Below are positions 14,077 through 23,492 of a stretch of DNA of 64,000 bases, piece after piece. Position numbers and translations under genes: made by a program. Positions within the stretch are counted from its first letter, which is position 1, and every line of letters begins with the position of its first letter. The notes beneath the pieces are model-generated. The model was not told where the DNA came from and made no database searches. It saw only the letters and a program-made list of their open reading frames with translations. Location: contig JAPLKL010000040.1 in assembly GCA_026388095.1 (NCBI GenBank), forward strand, positions 92,965 to 156,964. The letters are read 5' to 3'. The DNA comes from Elusimicrobiota bacterium. GTDB lineage: Bacteria > Elusimicrobiota > Elusimicrobia > UBA1565 > UBA9628.

Positions 14077-16290
14077 TTGAACGGAATGCTCTTGACCGCC
14101 GCGGCTTTTTTGATCCTTTGGGAGCCCGGGCGCCTCTGGGCCGGGGCTCCGGCCGACATCGAGCGGCGCGTCAACGGACTGCTGCGCGGCATGACCGTGG
14201 CGGAGAAGCTCGGCCAGCTCCAGCAGCTCGACGGCGAGGCTGACGGCAGCAGCCGGCCCGAGCACTTCGACCTGGCACGCCAGGGCCGGCTGGGTTCCAC
14301 TTTGAACGTGCGCGGCGCCAAACGGGTCAACGAGCTGCAGAAAGCCGCGGTCGAGGGCTCGCGGCTGCGCATCCCCATCCTCTTCGGCTACGACGTCATC
14401 CACGGCTACCGCACGATATTCCCCATCCCCCTGGCCGAGGCCGCGAGCTTCGACCCGGCCATGGCGCAGCGCGACGCGGCCGTGGCCGCGGCCGAGGCCG
14501 CGGCGGCCGGCGTGCGCTGGACCTTCGCCCCCATGGTGGACATCGCGCGCGACGCGCGCTGGGGCCGCATCGCGGAGGGCTCGGGCGAGGACCCCTTTCT
14601 GGGCTCCGCTCTGGCCCGCGCGCGCGTCCTAGGCTTCCAGGGGCAGGACTACTCCGCCCCGGACAAAGTCGTGGCCTGCGCCAAGCACTGGGCCGCCTAC
14701 GGCGCGGCCGAAGCCGGCCGGGACTACAACACCACCGAAGTCTCCGAGAACACTTTGCGCAACGTGTACTTCCCGCCCTTCCGCGCGGCCGTGGCTGCCG
14801 GCGTGGGCACCTTCATGAGCGCTTTCAACGACCTGGGGGGAGTGCCCTCCTCCGCCAATCCCTTCACTTTGACCTCGGTCCTGCGCAAAGAGTGGGGCTT
14901 CGACGGCTTCGTGGTCAGCGACTACACTTCGGTGGCGGAGCTCATCAAGCACGGATTCGCCGCGGACGGCTCCGAGGCCGCGCGCAAGGCCCTGAGCGCG
15001 GGAGTGGACATGGAGATGGTCAGCCGCCTCTATGACCAGAACGGCGCCGCGCTCATCAAGGGAAAGCAGCTCTCCGAGACGGTCCTCGACGAGGCCGTGC
15101 GCCGCGTCCTGCGGGTCAAGTTCCGGGCCGGGCTCTTCGAGAGGCCTTACGCTGATGAGGCCGCGGAGAAGTCCCTGCTTTCTGCCGAGAACCTGCGCGC
15201 GGCCCGCGAGGCCGCGGGCCGGAGCATGGTCCTGTTGCGCAACAAGGGCGAGGTCCTGCCATTGGCCAAGGACCTGCGCGCGCTGGCCGTCATCGGCCCG
15301 CTGGCCGACGACAAGGCGGCGCTGCTGGGCTCCTGGATCGGCGACGGCAAAGCCGCAGACGCCGTCAGCATACTCGACGGCATCCGCGCCGCGGTCTCCC
15401 CCAAGACCAAAGTCGTCTTCGCGCGCGGCTGCGAGGTGGCGGGCGGCGGTGCCGAGGGCATCGCGCAAGCCTTGAAGCTCGCCCGCAAGAGCCAGGCCGT
15501 GGTCCTGGTGCTGGGCGAGGCTCCGGACATGAGTGGAGAGGCCTCCTCGCGCTCCGACATAGGCCTGCCCGGCCGGCAGGTGGAACTGGCCCGCAGCGTG
15601 GCCGCGCTCGGCGTGCCCACGGCCGTCGTCCTGCTCAACGGACGGCCCCTGGCCTTGACCGGGCTCGCCGATGCGGTCCCGGCCCTGCTCGAGGCTTGGC
15701 AGCCCGGGACTCAGGGGGGCCTAGCCGTGGCCGACGTCCTTTTCGGCGCCGTGAACCCGGGCGGCAAGCTTCCGGCCAGCTTCCCGCGCAGCGTGGGGCA
15801 GGAGCCGCTCTACTACAACCATAAGAACACGGGCCGGCCCAGCGACGAGAAGAATAAGTATAGCTCGAAATACCTGGATGTGCCGTTCACGCCGCTCTAT
15901 CCTTTCGGCTACGGATTGAGCTACACCAGCTTCGCCCTCTCCAACCTGAGCCTCAGCTCCGACTCCATCCCGGTCGACGGCCGGCTCAAGGTCTCGGTCC
16001 AGGTCGAGAACTCGGGCCGCCGCGCCGGAGACGAGGTGGTCCAGCTCTACATCCGCGATCTGGCCGCCAGCGTGACCCGACCGGTCCGCGAGCTCAAGGG
16101 CTTTGAGCGTGTGAGCCTGGCCCCGGGAGAAGAGCGCGTCGTGGAGTTCCAGCTGGGACCGGAGGAACTGGGCTTCTACGGCCTGGACGACCGCTTCCAG
16201 GTCGAGCCCGGCCGGTTCCAGCTTTTCGTGGGGGACTCCTCGGTCGGGGGGCTGGAGACTTCCTTCACGGTGCGCCCTAAGGGGTCTTGA
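14077..16290 (+). CDS. bglX: Periplasmic beta-glucosidase, GH3 family (BglX-like)
   Basis: 737 residues from a TTG start 4 nt after AGGAGG. A signal peptide (1 to about 25) is followed by the GH3 TIM-barrel: RIPILFGYDVIHG, a FAPMVDIARDARWGRIAEGSGEDP segment split over the substrate-binding region, KHWAAYG, and WGFDGFVVSDY carrying the nucleophile Asp at about residue 283. Next come the alpha/beta sandwich domain (LRALAVIGPLAD; GEAPDMSGEASSRSDIGLPG) and a C-terminal fibronectin III-like domain (EVVQLYIRDLAASVTRPVRELKGF). Length and domain order match BglX. It should cleave terminal beta-glucosides from oligosaccharides in the periplasm. The TPR gene follows after 3 bp. Confidence 0.88.
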   Translation: MNGMLLTAAAFLILWEPGRLWAGAPADIERRVNGLLRGMTVAEKLGQLQQLDGEADGSSRPEHFDLARQGRLGSTLNVRGAKRVNELQKAAVEGSRLRIPILFGYDVIHGYRTIFPIPLAEAASFDPAMAQRDAAVAAAEAAAAGVRWTFAPMVDIARDARWGRIAEGSGEDPFLGSALARARVLGFQGQDYSAPDKVVACAKHWAAYGAAEAGRDYNTTEVSENTLRNVYFPPFRAAVAAGVGTFMSAFNDLGGVPSSANPFTLTSVLRKEWGFDGFVVSDYTSVAELIKHGFAADGSEAARKALSAGVDMEMVSRLYDQNGAALIKGKQLSETVLDEAVRRVLRVKFRAGLFERPYADEAAEKSLLSAENLRAAREAAGRSMVLLRNKGEVLPLAKDLRALAVIGPLADDKAALLGSWIGDGKAADAVSILDGIRAAVSPKTKVVFARGCEVAGGGAEGIAQALKLARKSQAVVLVLGEAPDMSGEASSRSDIGLPGRQVELARSVAALGVPTAVVLLNGRPLALTGLADAVPALLEAWQPGTQGGLAVADVLFGAVNPGGKLPASFPRSVGQEPLYYNHKNTGRPSDEKNKYSSKYLDVPFTPLYPFGYGLSYTSFALSNLSLSSDSIPVDGRLKVSVQVENSGRRAGDEVVQLYIRDLAASVTRPVRELKGFERVSLAPGEERVVEFQLGPEELGFYGLDDRFQVEPGRFQLFVGDSSVGGLETSFTVRPKGS

Positions 16291-16293
16291 CGC

Positions 16294-18156
16294 ATGAGCC
16301 AGTCCGATCCCGACCAGGAGCAGGCGAGGGGGCCTTCGACTATTCTTCAGCCCCTGGTGGAGTCCGGCCGGCTCCAGGACGCTGCGGCGGCCCTGACGCG
16401 GCTGGAAAAGGAAGGCGCCCCGTCCTGGGAGATGCTCCTGTGGCGGGCCCGCATCGCCGAGAAGGAGCAGCGCTGGGACGACGCCCTGCGGGACTTCCGC
16501 AGGGCCGTGGCCGCCCGGCCCGAAGCGGTGGACCTGGCTCTAGATCTGGCCAGGTTCCTCGAAGCGCGGGGCCGGCTGGCCGCGGCGCAGAGATGCCTGC
16601 GGCGGGCTGTGAAGCTTCCGGGACGGGCCGGAGAGGCCCGCCTGGCCTTGGCCCGTCTGCAGAGCAAGCTGGGCCGCGGCGCGGCGGCCTTGGAGCATCT
16701 GCGCCTGGCCGCGCAGGCCGACCCCGCCGCGCCCGCGCCCCTGCTAGACCTGGCCCGGCTGTCGGAGGGGCGGCCCCTTCCGGCCAAGGACCTCAGGCGC
16801 ATGGAGTCCGCGGCGCGCGCCGCCCTCGCCGCTCAGCCTCGGCAGGCCGGGACCCGGACGATCCTCGCCGGGGTGCTCCTGGCGCAGGGCCGGCCGGCCC
16901 AGGCCGAGAGCCAACTGGCGCGGGCCCTGGCGGAGAGTCCCGCCGGCGTCCCGGAGGGCTGGGTCTCGGCGCTGCTGCGCCTCATCGCAGCGGGCCGCTA
17001 CGGCCGGGGTCTGGAGCGGGCCATGCTGAAGGCGGCTCCCGACGGAGCCCCCCGGAGCTGGACGCAGGTCTTCTCGGCCCTGCTCTGCGCCGGACGCTAC
17101 CCTCAGGCCTTCCGGCTCGCGGAGGCCATGCTGCTCCGTCTGGGACCGCCGGAGGTCCCCACGGACTTCCTGTGGCCGTGGTCTCCCAAGGCGCGGCGGG
17201 CGGTGGGAGAGCAGGGCTTCTGCGCCGCGGAATTGGAGCGCGTCCGACGAGCCGGGCGCGGCGGGCTTTTCCCGCATTGGTTCGCCTACTGCCGCGCCGT
17301 CCTCCTCGACCAGCTGGGCCGCAAGCGCGAGGCCTTGGCCGAGCGCCGGGCGGTGAGCCGGCGGCCTGAATCGCGCTACTGCTGGATGCAGCAGGTCTTC
17401 GTGCTGCCGCTCTTGAGCCTGGAGGACTTCGCTTCAGTCATAGCCGTCAGCCGGCGCATCCTCAGGCACTCGCCCCGGAATTGGTGGGTGCGCTGCCGAA
17501 CGGCCGAGGCCCTTCTGGCCGCGGGGCGCGCCGGGGAGGGCCGCCGCGAACTCGAAGAGGCCCAGCGCCTGGCCGCGGAGGCCGAGAGGCCCGAGGTCCT
17601 GACCTGGTACGGAGAGGTCCTGCTCTGGCAGGGCCGCTACCGGGAGGCGCTGGCCAAGTTCGACGAGTCCGTGCGCTTGGGGGGCCAGACCTTCGTCTAC
17701 GGCTGGCGCGGGGCCGCGCGTCTGAAGCTGGGCGACCTGCACGGGGCGCTGGCGGACCTCGACCGGGCTCGGGAGCTCGACCGCAAGGACTTCGAGACCT
17801 TGGTCTGGCGTGGAGAGGCCTACCGGCTCCTGGGCCGGCACGCCGAGGCCTTGCGGGAGCTCGACGCCGCCGTGGCTCGCGCTCCCGGCTCCTGCTGGGG
17901 CTATTTCAACCGTGGCTTGGTCCGCGCCGCTCTCGGCGACCGGGAGGGCCTGGCCGCGGACCTGGGCATGATCCCCAAGGACATCACGGCCTTCCTGCGC
18001 CGCCGGCTGGGCCTGCGGCAGGACCGGCCTTTGAGCCCGAGGGACATGAGCCGTCTACTTGCCGCTGGCCTGGATCTGGCGCGGGGCATACGGCGCACAG
18101 AGAGCTATCTCGGACGCCTCTGGATGCGGCGCCGGGCTCCGGATTTGCTAAAATAG
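16294..18156 (+). CDS. Large tetratricopeptide-repeat protein
   Basis: 620 residues, no signal peptide or membrane segment. It is built almost entirely of TPR-like helical pairs: for example WEMLLWRARIAEKEQRWDDAL near residue 50, several A-x-L-L-A-x-G-R units in the middle, and classic units near the C-terminus (AYRLLGRHAEALRELDAAVA; CWGYFNRGLVRAALGDREGL). TPRs act as protein-binding scaffolds. The start lies 3 bp after the GH3 stop, so both are on one transcript and coupled. A link to glucan uptake or secretion is possible but not shown by the sequence. Confidence 0.75.
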   Translation: MSQSDPDQEQARGPSTILQPLVESGRLQDAAAALTRLEKEGAPSWEMLLWRARIAEKEQRWDDALRDFRRAVAARPEAVDLALDLARFLEARGRLAAAQRCLRRAVKLPGRAGEARLALARLQSKLGRGAAALEHLRLAAQADPAAPAPLLDLARLSEGRPLPAKDLRRMESAARAALAAQPRQAGTRTILAGVLLAQGRPAQAESQLARALAESPAGVPEGWVSALLRLIAAGRYGRGLERAMLKAAPDGAPRSWTQVFSALLCAGRYPQAFRLAEAMLLRLGPPEVPTDFLWPWSPKARRAVGEQGFCAAELERVRRAGRGGLFPHWFAYCRAVLLDQLGRKREALAERRAVSRRPESRYCWMQQVFVLPLLSLEDFASVIAVSRRILRHSPRNWWVRCRTAEALLAAGRAGEGRRELEEAQRLAAEAERPEVLTWYGEVLLWQGRYREALAKFDESVRLGGQTFVYGWRGAARLKLGDLHGALADLDRARELDRKDFETLVWRGEAYRLLGRHAEALRELDAAVARAPGSCWGYFNRGLVRAALGDREGLAADLGMIPKDITAFLRRRLGLRQDRPLSPRDMSRLLAAGLDLARGIRRTESYLGRLWMRRRAPDLLK

Positions 18157-18268
18157 CTCAAGCGGTCGAGGGCGTCCCCACCTTCGCAAGGCCGCCGGCA
18201 GGTCCCATCGCGAGCCAGCCTTCAGCTCGTTGCCGCGGGAAGACCCAGTTTCGCAAGGAAGGAGGCTC

Positions 18269-19351
18269 ATGCCTGGAGTTTTGCAGCCGCTGCGCATCGG
18301 AGACCTGAAGGTCGAACTGCCCATCGTGCAGGGCGGCATGGGTGTAATGGTGTCCACCGCCGCGCTGGCTTCGGCCGTGGCGGAGTGCGGGGCCGCCGGC
18401 ACCATCGCGGGCGTGGCTTTGGGCTACGGCACGCCGGAGAACGAGAGCGATTACCTGGCCGCCTCGCGCAAGGCCTTGCGCGCAGAGATCCTCAAGGCCA
18501 AGGCCGCCACTGACGGCGTCGTCGGCGTCAACCTCCTCGGAGCGCTGACCAACTACGAAGAGCTCGCGCTCACCGCTGCCCAGGCCGGGGCGGACTTCAT
18601 CGCCTCGGGAGCCGGGCTGCCCCTGTGCCTGCCCGAGCAGGCGGAAGGGACCGACACGCGCCTGATCCCGATCGTCTCCTCCGGCCGGGCCGCCGCCGTC
18701 ATCGCCCGGAGGTGGAAGAAGCGCTATGACCGCATCCCGGACGCTTTCATAGTGGAAGGCCCGATGGCCGGCGGGCATCTCGGCTTCCGTAAGGAGGACG
18801 TCCGAGCCCCGGTCCCGGGAGTCCTGGAGGGGCTGGTCCGCGAGGTCCTGGCCGTGGCGCGGGACTGCGCGGCGACCCCGGTCCCCGTGATCGCGGCGGG
18901 CGGCATCTTCGACGGCAAGGACGCGGCCCGTTTCCTGGCTCTGGGCGCCTCCGGGGTGCAGATCGCCACCCGGCTGGTGGCCACTTTCGAGTGTTCGGTC
19001 GCGCAAGCCTTCAAGGACCTCTACCTCTCGGCGCGGCCCGAGGACGTGGTCATCATCGACAGCCCGGTGGGCATGCCGGGACGGGCCATCCGCACGCCCT
19101 TCATCGACCGCCTGCTGCGCGGGGAAGGAGAGCCCTTCCATTGCGGCTACCAGTGCCTCAAGACCTGCAATCCGCGCACGGCGCCCTACTGCATCGCCAA
19201 GGCCCTGTTCAACGCGGTCAAGGGCAACCTCGAGCATGCGGTGGTCTTCGCCGGCTCCAACGTCTCCCGGGTCCGGGAGATCGTCTCCACGCGCGCTCTT
19301 CTGGAAGGCTTCGCCGCCGAGGCCAGGGCCGAGCTGGCCTGCCTTGCCTGA
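18269..19351 (+). CDS. Nitronate monooxygenase / FabK-type FMN enzyme
   Basis: 360 residues, ATG 18269 with AAGGAGG 5 nt upstream (an in-frame ATG at 18230 lacks one). TIM-barrel FMN-binding family of nitronate monooxygenases: LPIVQGGMGVMVSTAALASA at the N-terminus, GVNLLGAL, EGPMAGGHLGF, and the phosphate-binding VIAAGGIFDGKDAARFLALGA followed by GVQIATRL. Members oxidise alkyl nitronates or, as FabK, reduce enoyl-ACP; sequence alone does not decide. A Cys-rich segment near the C-terminus (CGYQCLKTCN...YC) could hold a metal or Fe-S cluster and is characteristic of one subgroup. Convergent with the acyltransferase gene; their stop codons share the palindrome CTGAGGCCTCAG (19348-19359). Confidence 0.75.
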   Translation: MPGVLQPLRIGDLKVELPIVQGGMGVMVSTAALASAVAECGAAGTIAGVALGYGTPENESDYLAASRKALRAEILKAKAATDGVVGVNLLGALTNYEELALTAAQAGADFIASGAGLPLCLPEQAEGTDTRLIPIVSSGRAAAVIARRWKKRYDRIPDAFIVEGPMAGGHLGFRKEDVRAPVPGVLEGLVREVLAVARDCAATPVPVIAAGGIFDGKDAARFLALGASGVQIATRLVATFECSVAQAFKDLYLSARPEDVVIIDSPVGMPGRAIRTPFIDRLLRGEGEPFHCGYQCLKTCNPRTAPYCIAKALFNAVKGNLEHAVVFAGSNVSRVREIVSTRALLEGFAAEARAELACLA

Positions 19352-19355
19352 GGCC

Positions 19356-20255
19356 TCAGCCTTCGGGCCAGACCACGTTCTTGAACCGCCGGTGGATCCA
19401 CAGCCATTGCTCGGGATGCCGGCGCACCCAGGTCTCCACTTTCGCGGCCAGGATCGCGGTGGCCTGCTCCGTGTCGGACAAGGCCGGCCCCAGGTCGAGC
19501 TCGGGCTCCACGACCACCACCGCGGTCCCATCCTCGTCCCGGTAGCAGGAGACGGGCACGATCGCGGCGCCCGTCCTCTGGGCGATGGGCGCCACGGCGG
19601 CCAAGGTGTTGGGCTTGACCCCGAAGAACGGGACCGGGATGCCCATGGGCGGCCCGGCGTACTGGTCGTTCATGAAAGCGACGGACCCGCCCCGGCGCAG
19701 CTCCCGCAGGACCTGGGGCACGGAGCCCGGATGATACGCCGCGCGCACGCCCGTGGAAAGGCGGCAAGCCGTGATCTGGCGGTCGAGCCAGACCGGCTTG
19801 AGCACGGTCGTCACCACCAGCGGCGAGAACCCCTCCAAGCCGCCGGCCGCAGCCAGCATCTCCCAGAAGCCCACGTGGCAGGAGACGAAGAGGACGCCCC
19901 TGCCCTTGGCGCGGGCCCGCTCCCAGTTCTCTTTGCCCTCGAGCCTGCAGATGCTCCGGGCGTAGCTCCGGTAGTGCCCGGGCAGCGGGCAGAAGAAGTG
20001 CAGGAACTCGAAGAAAAGCATCCCGTAATGCTCCTGGTTCCGTCGCAGAAGGGATTCCCGTCTTGCGGGCCCCAGTTCGGGGAAGCAGTGGCGGATGTTC
20101 TCGGCGGCGATTCGGCGCTTGAATCCGCCGCAGGCGAGCGCCAGGCGCCCCAGCCGCTTGCCCAGCCAGAGCTCGGCCGGCCGCGGCAGGAGCGCGGCCG
20201 CGAGCCCGCAGACGAATAGGATGACCCGCAGCGGCGCCGAGAGGAAGATGGACAC
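19356..20255 (-). CDS. Lipid A biosynthesis acyltransferase (LpxL/HtrB family)
   Basis: 299 residues from GTG 20255. N-terminal membrane anchor (SIFLSAPLRVILFVCGLAAALL), then the LpxL-like acyltransferase domain. The catalytic H-x4-E motif is visible as HVGFWE, followed by FMNDQYAGPPMGIPVPFFG and a typical C-terminal WIHRRFK. Family members add a secondary acyl chain to Kdo2-lipid IVA at the inner membrane. The position specificity cannot be read from sequence. Its presence, with LptD, argues for lipopolysaccharide. The start has no Shine-Dalgarno and sits 7 nt from TATATC, so it is predicted leaderless. Divergent from engB with only 63 bp between. Confidence 0.82.
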   Translation of the reverse strand: MSIFLSAPLRVILFVCGLAAALLPRPAELWLGKRLGRLALACGGFKRRIAAENIRHCFPELGPARRESLLRRNQEHYGMLFFEFLHFFCPLPGHYRSYARSICRLEGKENWERARAKGRGVLFVSCHVGFWEMLAAAGGLEGFSPLVVTTVLKPVWLDRQITACRLSTGVRAAYHPGSVPQVLRELRRGGSVAFMNDQYAGPPMGIPVPFFGVKPNTLAAVAPIAQRTGAAIVPVSCYRDEDGTAVVVVEPELDLGPALSDTEQATAILAAKVETWVRRHPEQWLWIHRRFKNVVWPEG

Positions 20256-20262
20256 AGGAAAC

Positions 20263-20308
20263 GATATATTATCACTTTGCCGGCGGGCCAAAATCGCCGT
20301 GCTATAAT
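20263..20308. promoter_or_regulatory. Divergent promoter region, acyltransferase / engB
   Basis: On the minus strand TATATC (20268-20263), or alternatively GATAAT (20273-20268), precedes GTG 20255. On the plus strand TATAAT (20303-20308) precedes ATG 20319 by 10 nt. Neither start has a Shine-Dalgarno sequence. The two promoters share one short intergenic region. Confidence 0.45.
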
Positions 20309-20318
20309 GACGCCCCCC

Positions 20319-20903
20319 ATGCCCGAATACTATCAGTATCTCATCAGCGAGACCGATCCGCAGCGGCTCGGACCTTGCGCCGCCGAGGTGACCTTCGTCG
20401 GGCGCTCCAACGTGGGCAAGAGCTCCTTGCTCAACGCGCTCTGCGGCAAGGATCTGGCGCGCGTCTCCAACACCCCGGGGCGCACGCGCGCCATCAACGT
20501 GTTCACGGCCGGCCGCGACCGCTGGCTGGTGGACCTGCCCGGCTACGGCTTTGCCGAGGGCGCGGCGGCCCAGCGCTCCGGCTGGGGCCCGATGATCGAG
20601 AGCTACCTGACCGGTCGGCCGTCTTTGCGCATGGTCTTCGCATTGGTCGACGCCAAGGTCGGCCCGACCCGGCTGGACCTGCAGATGCTCGACTGGCTCC
20701 AGGACAAGGGCCTGCCCTGGCGCAGCGTGGCGACCAAGACCGACCAGGTCAAATCCTCGCGCGCCGCGGCCCAGCGGCGGGACGTGGCCGAGGTGCTGGG
20801 CCTCAAGCCCGAGGCCCTGGCCTGGGTCAGCGCCGCGCAGAACAGCGGCGTGCGCGAGCTGCGCGCCGAGCTGGCCGCTTTGCTCGCAGGGACTCATGCC
20901 TGA
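20319..20903 (+). CDS. engB: Ribosome biogenesis GTPase EngB (YihA/YsxC)
   Basis: 194 residues, the usual length. G1 GRSNVGKSS near residue 25, switch region NTPGRTRAINVF, G3 DLPGYGF, G4 TKTD near 143 and G5 VSAAQ. Cytoplasmic GTPase needed for 50S subunit assembly. ATG 20319 is chosen because it gives the family's normal N-terminus and sits 10 nt after TATAAT. Upstream in-frame starts at 20307 and 20277 would lie on or before the -10. It overlaps the methyltransferase gene by 8 bp, so the two are coupled. Confidence 0.9.
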   Translation: MPEYYQYLISETDPQRLGPCAAEVTFVGRSNVGKSSLLNALCGKDLARVSNTPGRTRAINVFTAGRDRWLVDLPGYGFAEGAAAQRSGWGPMIESYLTGRPSLRMVFALVDAKVGPTRLDLQMLDWLQDKGLPWRSVATKTDQVKSSRAAAQRRDVAEVLGLKPEALAWVSAAQNSGVRELRAELAALLAGTHA

Positions 20904-21912
20904 GGCCCTGCGCGGACTGCTGGCCGCGGCCTTGGAGCGGCGCGCCGAGCTGCTCGGCCGCCTGCACGCCGAAGACACCGATGCCTACCGGCTGTTCCAC
21001 GGCACGGTGGAGGGGGCGGCTGGACTGACCGTGGACCGCTACGGCGACTTGCTGCTCGTGCAGAGCTTCCACAGCCCGCTGCCCGCGCCGCAACTGGCCG
21101 CGCTGGAAGCCTTCTACGCCCAGGCCTGGCCGGGCCTGGGCGTGGTCTACAACGACCGCAGCCGGCCCAATTCGCGCATCGCCAACGCGCTCTCTCCGGG
21201 CATGCAGACCGTTGCCGCGGCGCCGCGCCTGGCCCGGGAGCTGGGTTTGGGCTACCGCATCCAGGGCCGGCACGCGGGCCAGGACCCGTGGCTCTTTCTC
21301 GACATGCGCGCCGCGCGCCGGCGCGTGATGACGGAGGCGGCGGGCAAATCTTTGCTCAACGTGTTCGCCTACACCTGCGGGGTGGGGGTGGCCGCGGCCA
21401 AGGCTGGGGCGAGCTCCGTGGCCAACGTGGACTTCTCGCTTTCCAGCCTCGCGGTCGGCGGGGAGAACGCCCGGCTCAACGACCTGCCCATCAAGATGGA
21501 GTTCGTGCACAGCGACGCCTTCGCCGCCCTGCGCCAGCTCTCCGGGCTGGGCCAGAGCCAGGTGGTGCGGGGGCGGCGTCTGCCGCCGTTCCCGAAGCTG
21601 GAGCCGCGGCGCTTCGACCTGGTGTTCCTCGACCCGCCCCGCTACGCCCAGAGCCCGTTCGGGGTGGTGGACGTGATCCAGGATTATCCGGCGGTGTTCA
21701 AGCCCGCCCTGCTCTGCGTCGCCGAAGGCGGCGCGATGTTCTGCTGCAACAACGCGGCTCGGGCCGAGCGCGAGGCTTGGCTGGCCCAGCTGGAGCGCAG
21801 CGCGCGCAAGGCCGGCCGCCCCATCCGCGAGGCGGAATGGATCATGCCGGAGGACGACTTTCCCAGCCTTGACGGGCGGCCGCCGCTGAAGGTCGCGCTG
21901 CTGAGGCTGTAG
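20896..21912 (+). CDS. RlmI-like SAM-dependent RNA methyltransferase
   Basis: 338 residues. N-terminal half typical of the RlmI/RlmK group (DAYRLFHGTVEGAAGLTVDRYGD; VYNDRS), then a Rossmann methyltransferase domain: KSLLNVFAYTCGVGVAAAKAGA as SAM-binding motif I, NVDFSLSSL as motif II, and FDLVFLDPPRYAQ as the catalytic motif IV. RlmI methylates C5 of a 23S rRNA cytosine. This protein lacks an obvious PUA domain and is shorter than RlmI (about 396), so the exact target is uncertain. Coupled to engB by an 8-bp overlap, which fits a ribosome-related role. Confidence 0.75.
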   Translation: MPEALRGLLAAALERRAELLGRLHAEDTDAYRLFHGTVEGAAGLTVDRYGDLLLVQSFHSPLPAPQLAALEAFYAQAWPGLGVVYNDRSRPNSRIANALSPGMQTVAAAPRLARELGLGYRIQGRHAGQDPWLFLDMRAARRRVMTEAAGKSLLNVFAYTCGVGVAAAKAGASSVANVDFSLSSLAVGGENARLNDLPIKMEFVHSDAFAALRQLSGLGQSQVVRGRRLPPFPKLEPRRFDLVFLDPPRYAQSPFGVVDVIQDYPAVFKPALLCVAEGGAMFCCNNAARAEREAWLAQLERSARKAGRPIREAEWIMPEDDFPSLDGRPPLKVALLRL

Positions 21913-21935
21913 GGCCGATTCAAGGAGACGACATC

Positions 21936-23219
21936 ATGGGCTTCACTTCATTCAACTTCGACGCCAAGATCACCGCCGGAATCCGCGCGCTGGGCTACTC
22001 CAAGCCCACGCCGATCCAGCTGCAGTCCATGGCGCCCATACTCCAGGGCCGCGACGTGATGGGGTTGGCGCAGACCGGGACCGGCAAGACCGCGGCCTTC
22101 GCCCTGCCCATACTCCAGCGCCTGCTGACCGGCCCCCGCGGAGTCACGCGGGCGCTGATCCTGGCGCCAACGCGCGAGCTGGCCGAGCAGATCCATCAGG
22201 CCTTTGTGGAACTGGGCCGGCAGACCGGCCTGCGCAGCATCACGGTCTATGGCGGGGTGGGCGCCGGCCCCCAGGTCAGCGGGCTGCGCGCCGGCGTGGA
22301 GATCGTCGTCGCCTGCCCGGGGCGCCTGCTCGACCACATGCAGCACGGCGCCTTCAAGCCGTCGCGCCTGGAAGTCCTGGTCATCGACGAGGCCGACCGC
22401 ATGTTCGACATGGGATTCTTGCCCGACATCCGCAAGATCCTCAGGCAGCTTCCCGCGCACCGGCAGACCTTGCTCTTCTCGGCCACCATGCCCGACGACA
22501 TCCGCAAGCTCGCCCACGAGATCCTGCGCCAGCCGGTCACCGTGCAGGTGGACCACACCGTGCCCCTGGCCACGGTGTCCCACGCTCTCTACCCGGTCGT
22601 CGAGCACCTCAAGAGCGAGCTGCTGGCCAAGCTCCTGGCGCAGGCCGGGGGCTCGACCGTGCTGATCTTCACGCGCACCAAGCACCGCGCCAAGCGCCTG
22701 GCCCAGCGCCTGCACGACCAGGGTTTGGACGTCACCTCCCTGCAGGGCAACCTCTCCCAGAACCGGCGCAAGGCCGCGCTGGAGGGCTTCCGGGAGGGCA
22801 AGTTCAACATCATGGTCGCCACGGACATCGCCTCGCGGGGCATCGACATCTCCCAGATCACGCACGTGATCAACTTCGACGTGCCGGACACCACCGAGGC
22901 CTACACCCACCGCATCGGCCGCACGGGCCGCGCGGCCAAGACCGGCGACGCCTTCACCTTCGTGACCCACGAGGACGAGTCCATGGTGCGCGACATCGAG
23001 CGCGCCTTGGGCTCCAAGATCGAGCGCCGCAAGCTCGAAGGCTTCGATTATTCAGCCCGGCAGGCTGCCGCACCCCAGCGTCCGCAGCATCACGCGCATC
23101 ATGCGCACCACGGCGCGCAGGCGCCCAGGCATCCGGCGCCGGTCGAGGCGGGGAAGAAGCCCGCGGGCGGCTTCCACGGGCGTTTCGGCAGGTTCCGCTT
23201 CCGCAGGCGCCGGCCGTAA
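21936..23219 (+). CDS. DEAD-box RNA helicase, RhlE-like
   Basis: 427 residues with AAGGAG 8 nt upstream of the ATG. All DEAD-box motifs are in order: Q motif (GYSKPTPIQLQ), I AQTGTGKT, Ia PTRELAEQ, II DEAD in VIDEADRMFDMGF, III SAT, V ATDIASRGIDI, VI HRIGRTGRA. The C-terminus is basic and His-rich (HHAHHAHHG, then RFGRFRFRRRRP), a likely RNA-binding tail. Closest in layout to RhlE, which acts in ribosome maturation or RNA turnover. It follows the methyltransferase by 23 bp, so engB, the methyltransferase and the helicase form one ribosome-assembly operon. Confidence 0.87.
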   Translation: MGFTSFNFDAKITAGIRALGYSKPTPIQLQSMAPILQGRDVMGLAQTGTGKTAAFALPILQRLLTGPRGVTRALILAPTRELAEQIHQAFVELGRQTGLRSITVYGGVGAGPQVSGLRAGVEIVVACPGRLLDHMQHGAFKPSRLEVLVIDEADRMFDMGFLPDIRKILRQLPAHRQTLLFSATMPDDIRKLAHEILRQPVTVQVDHTVPLATVSHALYPVVEHLKSELLAKLLAQAGGSTVLIFTRTKHRAKRLAQRLHDQGLDVTSLQGNLSQNRRKAALEGFREGKFNIMVATDIASRGIDISQITHVINFDVPDTTEAYTHRIGRTGRAAKTGDAFTFVTHEDESMVRDIERALGSKIERRKLEGFDYSARQAAAPQRPQHHAHHAHHGAQAPRHPAPVEAGKKPAGGFHGRFGRFRFRRRRP

Positions 23220-23242
23220 GGAAATCCGTCCGGGACGGCGGG

Positions 23243-23488
23243 TCAGTCGTCCTTGAGCGAGCGGCGGATATGCTGTTTGCTGGCGCCGGTCTCGCCGGCC
23301 ACCTTGTCGATGAGTTCGGACCGGCTCAGGCCGCGGCCTATGGAAAGGCCGTATTTGTTGTGGCCGCGCCAGCGCTTCATGCTGGCCTGGATCACCTTCT
23401 CGTTCTCCCTGGTCTGCGCGAGCACTCCGGACGGCGAGCCGGCACGCGGGCGGCGCCCTTTCTGCTCTTGGGCCTTGTTGTCGTTCAT
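23243..23488 (-). CDS. Small basic protein with HU-like N-terminal helix pattern
   Basis: 81 residues. N-terminus is disordered and basic (NDNKAQEQKGRRPRAG). The C-terminus reads LSRSELIDKVAGETGASKQHIRRSLKDD, which resembles the first helices of HU/IHF proteins (ELI..VA..TG.SK..). The beta arm of HU is missing, so it is at most a fragment-like DNA-binding helix pair. A GGGAGTGAA sequence precedes ATG 23488. It is the last of three small genes on the minus strand, 4 bp after the preceding stop. Function unknown. Confidence 0.55.
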   Translation of the reverse strand: MNDNKAQEQKGRRPRAGSPSGVLAQTRENEKVIQASMKRWRGHNKYGLSIGRGLSRSELIDKVAGETGASKQHIRRSLKDD

Positions 23489-23492
23489 GAGT